Shown piece by piece: positions 17,149 to 25,879 of a stretch of DNA of 64,000 nucleotides. Position numbers and translations under genes: made by a program. The first letter of the stretch is position 1. Every line of letters starts with the position of its first letter. A model generated the notes under the pieces. It had not been told where the DNA came from and ran no database searches. It saw only the letters and a program-made list of their open reading frames with translations. The DNA is from JBHHUI01 sp965248775 (lineage in GTDB: Bacteria > Chloroflexota > Anaerolineae > Anaerolineales > JBHHUI01), in contig OZ252150.1 of the NCBI GenBank assembly GCA_965248775.1, forward strand, positions 5,084,001 through 5,148,000. The letters are read 5' to 3'.

Positions 17149-17364
17149 CTAGTCGGTATCGATTTAGAGAATCCATCATCGGACGACGTGCCGGCAGAGC
17201 TAAGAGAAGTCAGCGACGCACAAATTCATGCTGTGGATATTGCCACCCTGACCTGGCCCGGTACCCGTCTCGCGCGGGCATTACAAGATCTGCCGCCACT
17301 GGTGCAACCCGTCCAAGCTATATAGACTGGGAACTGCGGTTACATAGTAACTTCGAATATTTTT

Positions 17365-18812
17365 ATGGAGCCTGAGCGTTCCTCTCCGAAAATCCAACCG
17401 CAATTGGTCGTCGTTGTCACAGCGCTGGCAGTGATCTTCTTTGGCCTATCTGGAATCGCGCTCTATCAAGCCTACAATTCACGATTGCCGGAGCCCTTAC
17501 CGTAGCAGACCGGCTCACTTCAATTGCAGCCACGCAGGACTCGTTACCACCTACGCCCGGGCTCACACTTCAAGCTGCACCAACGCAGTTAGTTGTGACG
17601 GCAGTCCTCGTGGCGGAAATTGACAGTCCCACGCCGATCGCTGCCCCTCCGACAGAATCTCCCACGGTCACAGATACTCTCGTTTCAACAAGCACTGTGG
17701 CTGCAACAGCAACGCCGCCAGCCGCAGCGACCGAATCAGGAAAGGTGACTGTGGAGCCATCGCAGACGGGTACGGATGTGGCGCCACCCTCGGCCACGGC
17801 TACTGTTGCAGCAGCACCCGCTGAAGGAGCAGGCCCGCAACCTGGTCCCAGCCCGACTTGGGTCCTCAATTACTTGCCAACTCCGCTGGCAGCAGTCGGC
17901 CCCAGCAAGCTGGGATTTCATGTGACGGGCAACGGTGGGGATATGATCGATTTTGCCGCGGCTGCGCAGCCCTCCTTAATGAAAGGTGTAGAAGAGATTG
18001 CCTATCTGGAGGGGGTCAAGCAAGTCTCGCCGGGGACCGTCACCATCGGCCGCTATATTGTCGATGATTGGCAACATCACGTTGGTAGTGGCGATCCGGT
18101 TGCACAAGCGATAGCCTTTGTCGCCGATCAGTTGCCGCGGTACCAGGAGCATGCTGCCTACGTAGATTATTGGGAAGGTTACAACGAAATCGGCGTTGAT
18201 AAGATTGCCTGGTATGCGGAGTTTGAAGCTGCCCGCGCCTGTGAGATGCAGAAACATGGCTTGCGCGCTGCCATTGGTTCCTGGTCTACAGGCGTGCCGG
18301 AGCCCTTCCAATTTGAAGATTTCATGCCAGCCATCGATGCGGCTATAGAGTGTGACGCCGTGTTGTCGATGCATGAATACGGCGCGCCGACGTACTATCT
18401 ATGGTGGTCCCAGGGTTTGCCCCCCGGGCCGTGGTATCCCGACCGGGGTCCGCTCGCCGGACGCTATCGCTGGATATATCGCGATATTTTGATCCCGCGT
18501 GGCAAGGTTGTCCCGCTGGTTATTACCGAAGCCGGTATCGATGGTTTAGTGGCGATGGCACAACGCCCGGGCCCGGTTGGTCCCGGCTGGCTGGAATTCC
18601 GTGATTTCTGGGTTCTGTCCGGCCTGACGAATGACCCGTTACAGTTCTATGTCGATCAGCTGATTTGGTATGACAGCATTCTGAGGCAGGATAGCTATGT
18701 TATCGGCGCCACGATCTACACCGTAGCTGGCGGAATCTCTCCACAACAGGCCACTTACGAAGCCGTCTCGCTGGTTCCACTTCTGACGGAATATATGAAT
18801 TCGCTGCGTTAG
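17365..18812 (+). CDS. Membrane-anchored glycoside-hydrolase-like (clan A type) protein with a probable frameshift
   Basis: The long frame 17595-18812 encodes a Thr/Pro/Ala linker then a TIM-barrel-like domain of about 300 aa. YWEGYNEIG and PLVITEAGID look like the acid/base Glu (after Asn, strand 4) and nucleophile Glu (strand 7) of GH clan A. The N-terminus is in another frame: ATG 17365 gives MEPERSSPKIQPQ, then a membrane helix VVVVTALAVIFFGLSGIALYQAY, ending at 17505. The two frames join naturally near 17479 as ALYQAYNS-TIAGALTVADRL if one base is missing there. So the gene is either disrupted or mis-sequenced. An outer-face carbohydrate-active role is inferred; no GH family is assigned. 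Confidence 0.7.
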
Positions 18813-19040
18813 CAGCCTGCCTCTTTCCCCTCAAACATGAATAGGAAGTTTGCAGAAGGCGGCTCGATTGAGCGTTACGTGCTTATTCGGCACTCAGTAA
18901 CGAACGCCCAGTCCCGTATGTGTACCGACCCAGTTCGTTCAGTACTGGACGCGACTGTGCAGACTGGACGTGGTGCCAACTGCATACGACCTGCATTAAA
19001 AATTCTTGACGATCTCCTCAGGGCACGGTAAAATATAAAC

Positions 19041-19070
19041 AATCTGATTTATTCTATTAATCTGGTTATT
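19041..19070. promoter_or_regulatory. Direct repeats before the FadR-type regulator (weak operator candidate)
   Basis: AATCTG occurs at 19041-19046 and 19059-19064, each followed within two bases by TTATT, spaced 18 bp, directly upstream of the regulator start at 19080. The rest of 18813-19079 shows no gene or clear promoter. Confidence 0.25.
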
Positions 19071-19079
19071 AGGTGTTAG

Positions 19080-19754
19080 ATGGCCTCCAATCGGCCTCAA
19101 TCAGAATTCCTTCAATTCTTGGTCGGAAACGGACACCAGCCCGGTGATCGCCTCCCGCCACTCTCTGAACTGAGCACGCAACTAAATGTGAGTGTTAGCA
19201 AGCTGCGCGAGCAGATGGAAGTCGCGCGCATGCTCGGCTTGGTGAAAGCGAAACCACGGGCGGGTATTCATCGCACAGAATATTCGTTTTTACCGGCAGT
19301 GCGCGCCAGCCTGCTTTGTGCTGTTGGTTTCGACCGAAGCCAGTTCAAGTCCTTTAGCGAGTTACGCATTCAGGTCGAGGCCGCTTTTTTGCCGGCAGCG
19401 CTGGAGACACTGCTGCCAGAAGACATCGCAGATCTGCGCGCATTGCTTCAGGCAGCACAATCTAAATTGCAGAATGACTCGATCCAGATTCCGCATGAGG
19501 AACATCGGCGTCTGCATTTGGGGATTTTCCGGCGTCTGGAAAACCCATTCGTCACAGGTTTATTGGAAGCTTATTGGGATGCCTACGAAGCAGTTCAATT
19601 GAACTTATATGCTGAATACGATTATCTGTGCGAGGTGTGGGACTACCATACGCGCATTGTGGATTGTATAGAGCATGGTGATGCAGATGGCGCACGCCAG
19701 GCATTCTTGGAGCACATCGCTCTCCTGCGGCACCGGCCCAACCTTGCCGAGTGA
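19080..19754 (+). CDS. GntR/FadR-family transcriptional regulator
   Basis: 224 aa. N-terminal winged helix: LVGNGHQPGDRLPPLSELSTQLNVSVSKLREQMEVARMLGLV. The C-terminal FCD helical domain has EEHRRLHLGIFRRLENPF, YWDAYEA and WDYHTRIVDCIEHGDADGARQAFLEHI; the His residues fit the metal and effector site of FCD regulators. It lies 40 bp before korA on the same strand, so it is likely to control korAB, perhaps in response to a 2-oxoacid or organic acid; the effector is unknown. ATG at 19080 begins directly at the DNA-binding domain and is the only good start. Confidence 0.88.
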   Translation: MASNRPQSEFLQFLVGNGHQPGDRLPPLSELSTQLNVSVSKLREQMEVARMLGLVKAKPRAGIHRTEYSFLPAVRASLLCAVGFDRSQFKSFSELRIQVEAAFLPAALETLLPEDIADLRALLQAAQSKLQNDSIQIPHEEHRRLHLGIFRRLENPFVTGLLEAYWDAYEAVQLNLYAEYDYLCEVWDYHTRIVDCIEHGDADGARQAFLEHIALLRHRPNLAE

Positions 19755-19794
19755 GGGCATTAATAATGCCTATCATCCCAGCTGAGGAACATTT

Positions 19795-21627
19795 ATGACA
19801 TCTGTATTGGAAGCCACCGAGACTGACCCGCAAGTAAGGCCGGGCCCCCTCGTTATAAACGACTTTTCAATTCAAGTTGCAACCATCAATGGGTCCGGCA
19901 GTCAGACTTCGAACCTGGTGTTGTTGCGAGCGCTCTTCAAGATGGGAATTCCTGTCAGCGGGAAAAATATCTTTCCATCCAATATCCAGGGCTTACCCAC
20001 CTGGTACACCATCCGTTGCAGTCGCGCGGGCTATATCGCGCGCCGGCAGCGCGCCGAAGTTGTCGTGCTCATGAATCCAGCGACCGCTGCGAAGGATTTG
20101 AAAGATATCGAGAGCGGCGGCGTTTGTTTTTACCCCGATAACTTACGGGTGACGTTTGAGCGTGAAGACCTGGTCTATTACCCGATGCCGGTCAAGAAAC
20201 TCAGCCAGCATGCCGACGTGCCACGTAAATTGCGCGGCTATATTGCAAACATGGTCTACGTGGGCGTACTGGCGCAAATGCTAGGCATTGAGACGGAAGA
20301 AATTGAAGCAGCACTCAACTGGCAGTTTGGCGGCCGTGAAAAGTTGGTCAATACAAACTTGCCGGTGATTCAATCGGCGTTCGACTGGGCAGCCGAGAAT
20401 CTGGAGAAAAAGGATTCGTTCAAGGTTGAACGTATGAACGAGACAGCCGGCAAGATCATGATCGATGGCAACAGCGCTGCAGCTCTCGGCGCAATATATG
20501 GAGGCATGACCGTCGCGGCCTGGTATCCCATCACGCCCTCGACGAGTCTTGTAGATGCCATGACAAACTATGCGGCTGGTTTGCGGAGTGATGAAGATGG
20601 CAAGGCGACTTATGCCATTGTGCAAGCGGAGGACGAAATTGCTGCGATTGGAATGGTTCTCGGCGCTTCGTGGGTGGGAGCGCGTGCGATGACAGCGACG
20701 TCCGGCCCTGGCATAAGTTTGATGTCCGAGTTCGTTGGATATGGTTACTACTCGGAAACGCCCGCTGTTATCTGGGATGTGCAGCGCATGGGGCCGAGTA
20801 CGGGTCTCCCCACGCGGGTTTCACAAGGTGACATCATCGCCTGCTATTGGCTTAGTCACGGTGATACCAAGCATCCTTGTTTGCTCCCAGGGACCGTAGC
20901 CGAATGTTTCGAGTTTGGATGGCGGGCGCTGGACCTGGCCGACGAGCTTCAGACTCCGGTCTTCGTTTTGAGCGATTTGGACCTTGGCATGAACCAATGG
21001 ATGACAGAGCCGTTCAAGTATCCTGATCAACCTATTCAACGCGGAAAAATTCTATCTGCCGAGCAGGTGGAGGAGCGTGGCGAGTTCTATCGTTACATGG
21101 ATTCGGATGGCGATGGCATCGGCTACCGTACATTGCCGGGAACAGAGCATCCACAGGCAGCGTATTTCAACCGGGGCAGCGGGCACGACCAGTACGGGAG
21201 ATATTCCGAAGATTCGCAGGACTGGCTCGACACAATGGAGCGACTGACTCGTAAGTTCGAGACAATCCGCGCAAAAATGCCTCCTCCTATCATTGAAGAC
21301 CACGCAAATGCCAAGATTGGTCTGATTGGATTTGGTTCAACGCATCCGGCGATTCAAGAGGCACGCGAACGGCTGGCGGCGCAAGGTGTCGAGACAAGCT
21401 ATCTGCGTTTGCGGGCGTTGCCCGTGAATGTAGACATGCTCGACTTTATTGACCAGTATGAACGCGTATACGTAATCGAAATGAATACCGACGCACAATT
21501 GCAGAAAGTTCTGCAGCTCGAAACGCCTGCCTTGGCGCCTCGGCTACGCTCGCTGGCATTTGCTGACGGGATGCCTCTCACCGCGCGCTGGATTACAGAG
21601 GCCATCCTGGAAAAAGAGGACAATTAA
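19795..21627 (+). CDS. korA: 2-oxoacid:ferredoxin oxidoreductase, gamma-alpha fused subunit
   Basis: 610 aa. The gamma domain (about 20-200) begins INDFSIQVATINGSGSQTSN; the alpha (pyrimidine-binding) domain follows with GNSAAALGAIYGGMTVAAWYPITPSTSLVDAM, then TSGPGISLMSEFVGYGYYSETPAVIWDVQRMGPSTGLPTR. The C-terminal transketolase-like part (RLRALPVNVDMLDFIDQYERVYVIEMN) closes the protein. With KorB it forms the alpha2beta2 enzyme that interconverts 2-oxoglutarate (or another 2-oxoacid) and CoA with acyl-CoA, CO2 and reduced ferredoxin. The 2-oxoglutarate preference is inferred from similarity to KorA. korB starts after 1 bp. Confidence 0.92.
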   Translation: MTSVLEATETDPQVRPGPLVINDFSIQVATINGSGSQTSNLVLLRALFKMGIPVSGKNIFPSNIQGLPTWYTIRCSRAGYIARRQRAEVVVLMNPATAAKDLKDIESGGVCFYPDNLRVTFEREDLVYYPMPVKKLSQHADVPRKLRGYIANMVYVGVLAQMLGIETEEIEAALNWQFGGREKLVNTNLPVIQSAFDWAAENLEKKDSFKVERMNETAGKIMIDGNSAAALGAIYGGMTVAAWYPITPSTSLVDAMTNYAAGLRSDEDGKATYAIVQAEDEIAAIGMVLGASWVGARAMTATSGPGISLMSEFVGYGYYSETPAVIWDVQRMGPSTGLPTRVSQGDIIACYWLSHGDTKHPCLLPGTVAECFEFGWRALDLADELQTPVFVLSDLDLGMNQWMTEPFKYPDQPIQRGKILSAEQVEERGEFYRYMDSDGDGIGYRTLPGTEHPQAAYFNRGSGHDQYGRYSEDSQDWLDTMERLTRKFETIRAKMPPPIIEDHANAKIGLIGFGSTHPAIQEARERLAAQGVETSYLRLRALPVNVDMLDFIDQYERVYVIEMNTDAQLQKVLQLETPALAPRLRSLAFADGMPLTARWITEAILEKEDN

Positions 21628-21628
21628 G

Positions 21629-22672
21629 ATGGGCACAAATGGAAAAGTAGCTCCCAGAGGTCTGAACACTATCGGGCTGACCAAGAAGGACTATGGCGGT
21701 CGGCCGTCCACGCTCTGTGCAGGCTGTGGTCACGATTCAATCTCGTCTCAGATACAGACAATTGCTTATGAGATGGGCATCCAACCGGAGCATTTAATCA
21801 AATTCAGCGGCATCGGTTGCTCGAGTAAAAGTCCAGCATATTTCATTAGCCGCTCACATGCGTTCAACGCCGTGCATGGTCGTATGCCCTCCGTGGGTAC
21901 CGGCGCTTTGCTGGCAAATCGCACTTTGCAAGGGATCGGTGTCAGTGGGGATGGCGATACTGGTAGCATAGGTCTCGGCCAATTTAAACATCTGATGCGA
22001 CGCAATGTACCCATTGTGTATGTTGTGGAAAATAATGGTGTCTATGGGCTGACAAAGGGCCAATTTTCTGCGACGGCTGATATCGGCTCAACGCAGAAAT
22101 ATTACGGGCGCAATGATTTGCCGCCTGTAGATCTGGCAATGGAAGCACTGATCTCCGGCTGCGGATTTGTGGCACGAAGTTTTGCCGGTGATCCCAAGCA
22201 GGTCAGGCCGCTCCTTAAAGCCGGACTGGCCTTCGAAGGCACAGTGATGATCGATATCATTAGTCCGTGCGTGACATTTAACAACCACGACGCATCGACC
22301 AAGAGTTTTTCCTGGATGCGAGAGAATGACGAACCGCTACATATCGTTGACTATGTACCGGCGCAGGAAGAAATCACCGTGGATTATGATTCCGGAACAT
22401 TTAAGGAAGTCGAGTTGCATGATGGCTCACATATCGTGCTCAAGAAACTCGAAGAAGATTATGATCCGACCGACCGCAGGGCAGCGATCGAAGCACTGGA
22501 GAAATCACGCCGGGAGGGTGTTTTTGTCACCGGCCTGATCTACTACAATCCTTCATCTCTCATCTTTCCAGATGAACTATCCTTATGCGAAACTCCGCTC
22601 GCGTTGCTTTCAGATGAACAATTGCGGCCAGCACCCGAGACGCTCGAAGAAATCATGACCGGAATGCTCTAG
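21629..22672 (+). CDS. korB: 2-oxoacid:ferredoxin oxidoreductase, beta subunit
   Basis: 347 aa from ATG 21629 (the frame is open to 21560 but that overlaps korA). It contains LCAGCGHDS and a further Cys in GIGCSSKSP, which with a downstream Cys (ISPCVTFNNH) hold the 4Fe-4S cluster, and the thiamine diphosphate motif GDGDTGSIGLGQFKHLMRRNVPIVYVVENNGVYGLTKG. This subunit does the TPP chemistry and passes electrons to ferredoxin. No ferredoxin or delta subunit gene is adjacent. The C-terminal 70 residues are an extension rich in Glu/Asp. Confidence 0.94.
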   Translation: MGTNGKVAPRGLNTIGLTKKDYGGRPSTLCAGCGHDSISSQIQTIAYEMGIQPEHLIKFSGIGCSSKSPAYFISRSHAFNAVHGRMPSVGTGALLANRTLQGIGVSGDGDTGSIGLGQFKHLMRRNVPIVYVVENNGVYGLTKGQFSATADIGSTQKYYGRNDLPPVDLAMEALISGCGFVARSFAGDPKQVRPLLKAGLAFEGTVMIDIISPCVTFNNHDASTKSFSWMRENDEPLHIVDYVPAQEEITVDYDSGTFKEVELHDGSHIVLKKLEEDYDPTDRRAAIEALEKSRREGVFVTGLIYYNPSSLIFPDELSLCETPLALLSDEQLRPAPETLEEIMTGML

Positions 22673-22783
22673 GTAGAACGAGGCCCGAGACCCCCAAGAT
22701 TGGTTTGTCGGCCACGATTTGTAGTGAGATAAGCTCCAAACACCTGAATTGACGGTGGTTTTTCGAATAGATATAATGCCAGT

Positions 22784-23116
22784 ATGCTAAATCGTTTTCT
22801 AGACCTTAACAAGATAATCACCGTTATTTTTATCGTCAGTCTCTTCGCCATCGGCGCATTCGGCACAGCGCAATTTGCGGGAGATAGCGAGGCGTTACTC
22901 CCTGAGGATCAGACTACCGGAATCGTATTACCTACAGACCTGAGCGCGATCCAGCGCGAGATCGAAGCGCCACAACTCAACGATACAAAGGCTATTCTCA
23001 CAATGGTGCTGGGCGGGGTGATTGTCGGTTCCGTTGTCGGAACGGGCGTACTACTCGCTTTCGGATTTTGGCTACTCAACAAACTGATGAAAAGCCTACC
23101 CTCTAATAGCGGTTAG
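22784..23116 (+). CDS. Small membrane protein, unknown
   Basis: 110 aa. Two membrane helices: one near the N-terminus (IITVIFIVSLFAIGAFGTAQF) and one at 70-97 (ILTMVLGGVIVGSVVGTGVLLAFGFWLL), with a soluble acidic loop between. The N-terminal helix could act as a signal anchor. It is not recognised. It lies 111 bp after korB and is followed by a strong terminator, so it is either the last gene of the korAB unit or a single transcript. Confidence 0.6.
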   Translation: MLNRFLDLNKIITVIFIVSLFAIGAFGTAQFAGDSEALLPEDQTTGIVLPTDLSAIQREIEAPQLNDTKAILTMVLGGVIVGSVVGTGVLLAFGFWLLNKLMKSLPSNSG

Positions 23117-23145
23117 GGTACGGAGCACAAACTTATTCACACAAG

Positions 23146-23173
23146 CACCGGGCCTGCGCCCGGTGTTTATTAT
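23146..23173 (+). terminator. Rho-independent terminator after the small membrane protein
   Basis: CACCGGGC (23146-23153), loop CTGC, GCCCGGTG (23158-23165), then TTTATTATTT. Perfect 8-bp GC-rich stem, immediately before the DinB gene. Confidence 0.85.
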
Positions 23174-23183
23174 TTGAGGCGAC

Positions 23184-23681
23184 ATGGAAAAATCTGATTT
23201 CATTGCCAAACTGAAGCACGAACGCGAACAAACCGAAGCTGTCCTGAGTGAATTGTCGGAGGACGAAATGGTGGAAGTTGAACTCTGGTCGGATTGGACG
23301 ATCAAAGATGTGCTCGCGCACATTGCAGCCTGGGAAGCCGAACTCGTGCTCGGGTTGGCGAAAGCCCGGCAGGGGAGCGTGCCACGCTATCATTCTATCT
23401 CGGATGCAGAAGCTGATAAACTTAACCTGCGCTGGCATAAAGAGAACAAACAGCGACCTTTAGAACGGGTGCTTGCAGACTTTCGCGGCGTCCGAACGCA
23501 ATCCGTACGACAACTTGATGAGATGTCGGCAGAAGATGTTTTACAACCAGGCCGTTTCAAGTGGCTCGCCGAGGAATCGATTGCAGAGTGGGCGATAGAA
23601 TACTCCATTGAACATGAGATCGAACATCGCGTAGAAATTGCAGACTGGTTGAAAACAAAGCAAACTCAAGATCTATCATGA
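23184..23681 (+). CDS. DinB-superfamily protein (ClbS/DfsB-like)
   Basis: 165 aa. It starts MEKSDFIAKLKHEREQTEAVL, with WTIKDVLAHIAAWEAELV and EYSIEHEIEHRVEIADWL; these give the four-helix bundle and the His ligands typical of DinB-like proteins (metal site). ClbS/DfsB relatives include a colibactin-resistance hydrolase, but most members have no known substrate; bacillithiol or other thiol transfer is an alternative. The stop overlaps the ATG of the YgfZ-like gene (ATGA), so they are translated together. Confidence 0.8.
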   Translation: MEKSDFIAKLKHEREQTEAVLSELSEDEMVEVELWSDWTIKDVLAHIAAWEAELVLGLAKARQGSVPRYHSISDAEADKLNLRWHKENKQRPLERVLADFRGVRTQSVRQLDEMSAEDVLQPGRFKWLAEESIAEWAIEYSIEHEIEHRVEIADWLKTKQTQDLS

Positions 23682-24640
23682 ATAAAGACCTGGCAGAATA
23701 TTACGAAGCGGCACACACTGGTTGCGTATTAATTGATCGTGACCCGGTCGCGCGGTTCTGGTCGAGTGGCGAACATCGCATCGACTTGATCAACCGCATG
23801 TCCACCAACGATCTGGAAGGCATGGTGGAGTTTGAAGGACGCCCGACCGTGCTCACCAACGCCACGGCGCGCATCATTGATTACCTGCTCGTACTCCATC
23901 TTGGGGAGCGGGCGCTCCTGCTCGCAAGTCCGGGGCAGGGTGAGGAAGTCCGGCGCTGGCTCTCAGGTTATATCTTCTACCAGGACGACATTGCCTTTAC
24001 GGATGCATCTGAAGAGTTGGCGCAGTTCGGGCTCTATGGGACGCAGGCGTTGCGTATTGTGACGGAACTCGCGGGCGTGGAAAAAAACCTGCCATTACAC
24101 AACGCCCTCCCAATCGGTGCGGCCCTTGCAATCCGTATGCCTGCGCTCGCAGGGGAGGCCATTGAGTTCATTGTGCCGCGCGGTGATCTGGATGGCTGGA
24201 TTTCCAAAGTAGTTGCCGCCGGTGCAAAGCAAGCCCCGCCAGAACTATATGAAATCCTACGGGTGGAAGCCGGTTTGCCCGGTGCGGGTCACGAAATTAC
24301 AGCGGATTTCATTCCGTTGGAAGTCAACCTGTGGGATGCGATCAGTTTTTCCAAAGGCTGTTATATCGGGCAGGAAATCATCGCTCGTATGGAAAGTCGT
24401 GGCAAACTTGCTAAAACACTCGTCGGCTTGCGAGCGGAATCTGCATTGCTGGTGGGGGCACAACTCAAAGCGGAAAACGGTGCTCGTGGTGTGATAACGA
24501 GCAGCGTCCACTCGCCGCGTAATGGCTGGCTCGGTTTGGGTCTCGTCAAACCGAATGCAGCTGTGCCCGGAATGAGTGTTGTCGTCCAAGGCAATGGAGA
24601 TTCAACACAAGCCACGATTGCAGCGCTTCCCATCGTTTGA
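23678..24640 (+). CDS. ygfZ: Folate-binding YgfZ/GcvT-like protein
   Basis: 320 aa. The aminomethyltransferase fold is seen in WSSGEHRIDLINRMSTNDLEGM, and the signature KGCYIGQEIIARMESRGKLAKTLVGL at about residue 228 is the KGCY[IV]GQE motif that defines YgfZ/IBA57 proteins, with its conserved Cys. These proteins use tetrahydrofolate in the maturation or repair of certain Fe-S enzymes. That agrees with the Fe-S theme of the first third of the window. It overlaps the DinB gene by 4 bp. A catalytic glycine-cleavage role is unlikely, since the KGCYIGQE motif is YgfZ-specific. Confidence 0.88.
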   Translation: MNKDLAEYYEAAHTGCVLIDRDPVARFWSSGEHRIDLINRMSTNDLEGMVEFEGRPTVLTNATARIIDYLLVLHLGERALLLASPGQGEEVRRWLSGYIFYQDDIAFTDASEELAQFGLYGTQALRIVTELAGVEKNLPLHNALPIGAALAIRMPALAGEAIEFIVPRGDLDGWISKVVAAGAKQAPPELYEILRVEAGLPGAGHEITADFIPLEVNLWDAISFSKGCYIGQEIIARMESRGKLAKTLVGLRAESALLVGAQLKAENGARGVITSSVHSPRNGWLGLGLVKPNAAVPGMSVVVQGNGDSTQATIAALPIV

Positions 24641-24675
24641 CTCTCGCTCCGCCCAGTTAAACTCTCGCTCGCGTA

Positions 24676-25767
24676 TTGAAAAGCTTAATATCTACTATCG
24701 GAAATCTGATTGCACTTGGGCTTGCAAGCCTGGTTGCGCTCACGCTTGCATTAGTGCTGCTGCTGAATGGATTTGAACGCACCATCCTGCAACCAAATTT
24801 CTGGAAGGAAGCACTTGCCGAAGGGGACTTCTATGCTGCTGGATTACCTGATGCAGTGGTGGATATGCTCCTCGGGGCAATCTGGCCCGACGAGGATTCT
24901 CTGGGTACCGTTCTCCCCGCTGCGGAATTGCAACCGCTCATTACAGCCTGGATCCCTCCGCATTGGCTTCAGACTCAAACAGAGGCGTTTATCGATGCTG
25001 TCTTTGCTTGGCTTGAAGATGATTCCCTTTATCCGCGCATCTCTGTAGATGTACGCCCCATCAAGCTAGGACTCACAAGTGAATCCGCCTCTGACCTGGC
25101 CATGCGTGTCTTCGAGCGACTGCCTGAATGTACGGTTGAAGATTTACTTGCACTCAGTGGAAGTACTTTATTGGGAACCGATGTTTCAATCCTGTGCCGA
25201 CCACCAGACATTGGCGGTATCGACCTAAGTGAACAGATTGTGAATGCGGCGCTTTTCGAAATCGCTCAGGCTCTCCCGGACGAAGTAGATGTCAGCCAAT
25301 TTGCGCTCATGTTTACAGATCCGGTCGTTCAACGTGCTGCAATGCGCATTAAAACTGCCGCCCGTTGGACACGTCTCTTCGCCTGGTGGGGGATTATCCT
25401 ACCTGTGGGACTTCAATTTGCTGTTATGGTGTTCGGTGTACGCTCACTAACGGACTGGGGTCGTTGGTGGGGATTTCCTGTTCTGATCGGAGGTTTACTG
25501 GTGGCAATATTTGCCTGGACGTTGCCACTTCTGATAGACTGGCTGTTACCCATACAGATGCCCGGCGTGAATGCAATTACATCCGGACTCATTAATGTTT
25601 TTACCGATGGCTGGCAGACTGGATTAGATGCCGCCCGGCTACAGGTGACCATCCCTGCATTGTTGGTTGCATTTCTTGGGTTGCTCTGGTGGCTTGGAAT
25701 AGAAGCGCTTTCACTTGCGGTGCGGGCACTCAGACCTCAGCCTGGCCGCCGTAGAGTTGCGCGATAG
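24676..25767 (+). CDS. Multi-pass membrane protein, unknown
   Basis: 363 aa with a TTG start (24676); no better start exists before the first membrane helix. One helix at 9-32 (LIALGLASLVALTLALVLLLNG), a soluble outside domain of about 190 residues, then three helices (about 235-258, 265-290 and 318-350). The extracytoplasmic part has two Cys (ECTVEDLLALS and SILCRPPDIGG) that could pair. The architecture is shared by uncharacterised proteins of filamentous anoxygenic relatives, but I recognise no family. It lies 35 bp after ygfZ. Confidence 0.65.
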   Translation: MKSLISTIGNLIALGLASLVALTLALVLLLNGFERTILQPNFWKEALAEGDFYAAGLPDAVVDMLLGAIWPDEDSLGTVLPAAELQPLITAWIPPHWLQTQTEAFIDAVFAWLEDDSLYPRISVDVRPIKLGLTSESASDLAMRVFERLPECTVEDLLALSGSTLLGTDVSILCRPPDIGGIDLSEQIVNAALFEIAQALPDEVDVSQFALMFTDPVVQRAAMRIKTAARWTRLFAWWGIILPVGLQFAVMVFGVRSLTDWGRWWGFPVLIGGLLVAIFAWTLPLLIDWLLPIQMPGVNAITSGLINVFTDGWQTGLDAARLQVTIPALLVAFLGLLWWLGIEALSLAVRALRPQPGRRRVAR

Positions 25768-25879
25768 AAATTGGATAGAGAGGCGAAAGTCGAGGTTAAA
25801 TATTACAATCAGCACGCAGAAATGTGTCCGCGAATCATTGTAATCCGATCAGAGTTGCATAACCTATCTGATAACTTCA

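Larger units (their letters stand above)
14962..17325 (+). pseudogene. BtuF-like (periplasmic-binding fold) gene split by an IS
   Basis: The 5' part (14962-15630, GTG start) encodes RVVSLSPALTETLFDLDLSHVLIGIS, ALQPDLIIVA and GGNHWLSPEIGSYTSDLLAVCGG, typical of class III substrate-binding proteins for cobalamin or siderophores. It runs to KPDTIL, where the IS begins. The 3' part resumes at 17152 as VGIDLENPSSDDV and ends ATLTWPGTRLARALQDLPPLV, the family C-terminus, with TAG at 17323-17325. Removing the IS and one CTAG copy joins the two in frame as KPDTIL-VGIDLEN (about 280 aa), so the gene was intact before insertion. There is no signal peptide, so it may be a cytosolic or non-transport member. 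No BtuCD genes are nearby. Confidence 0.88.
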
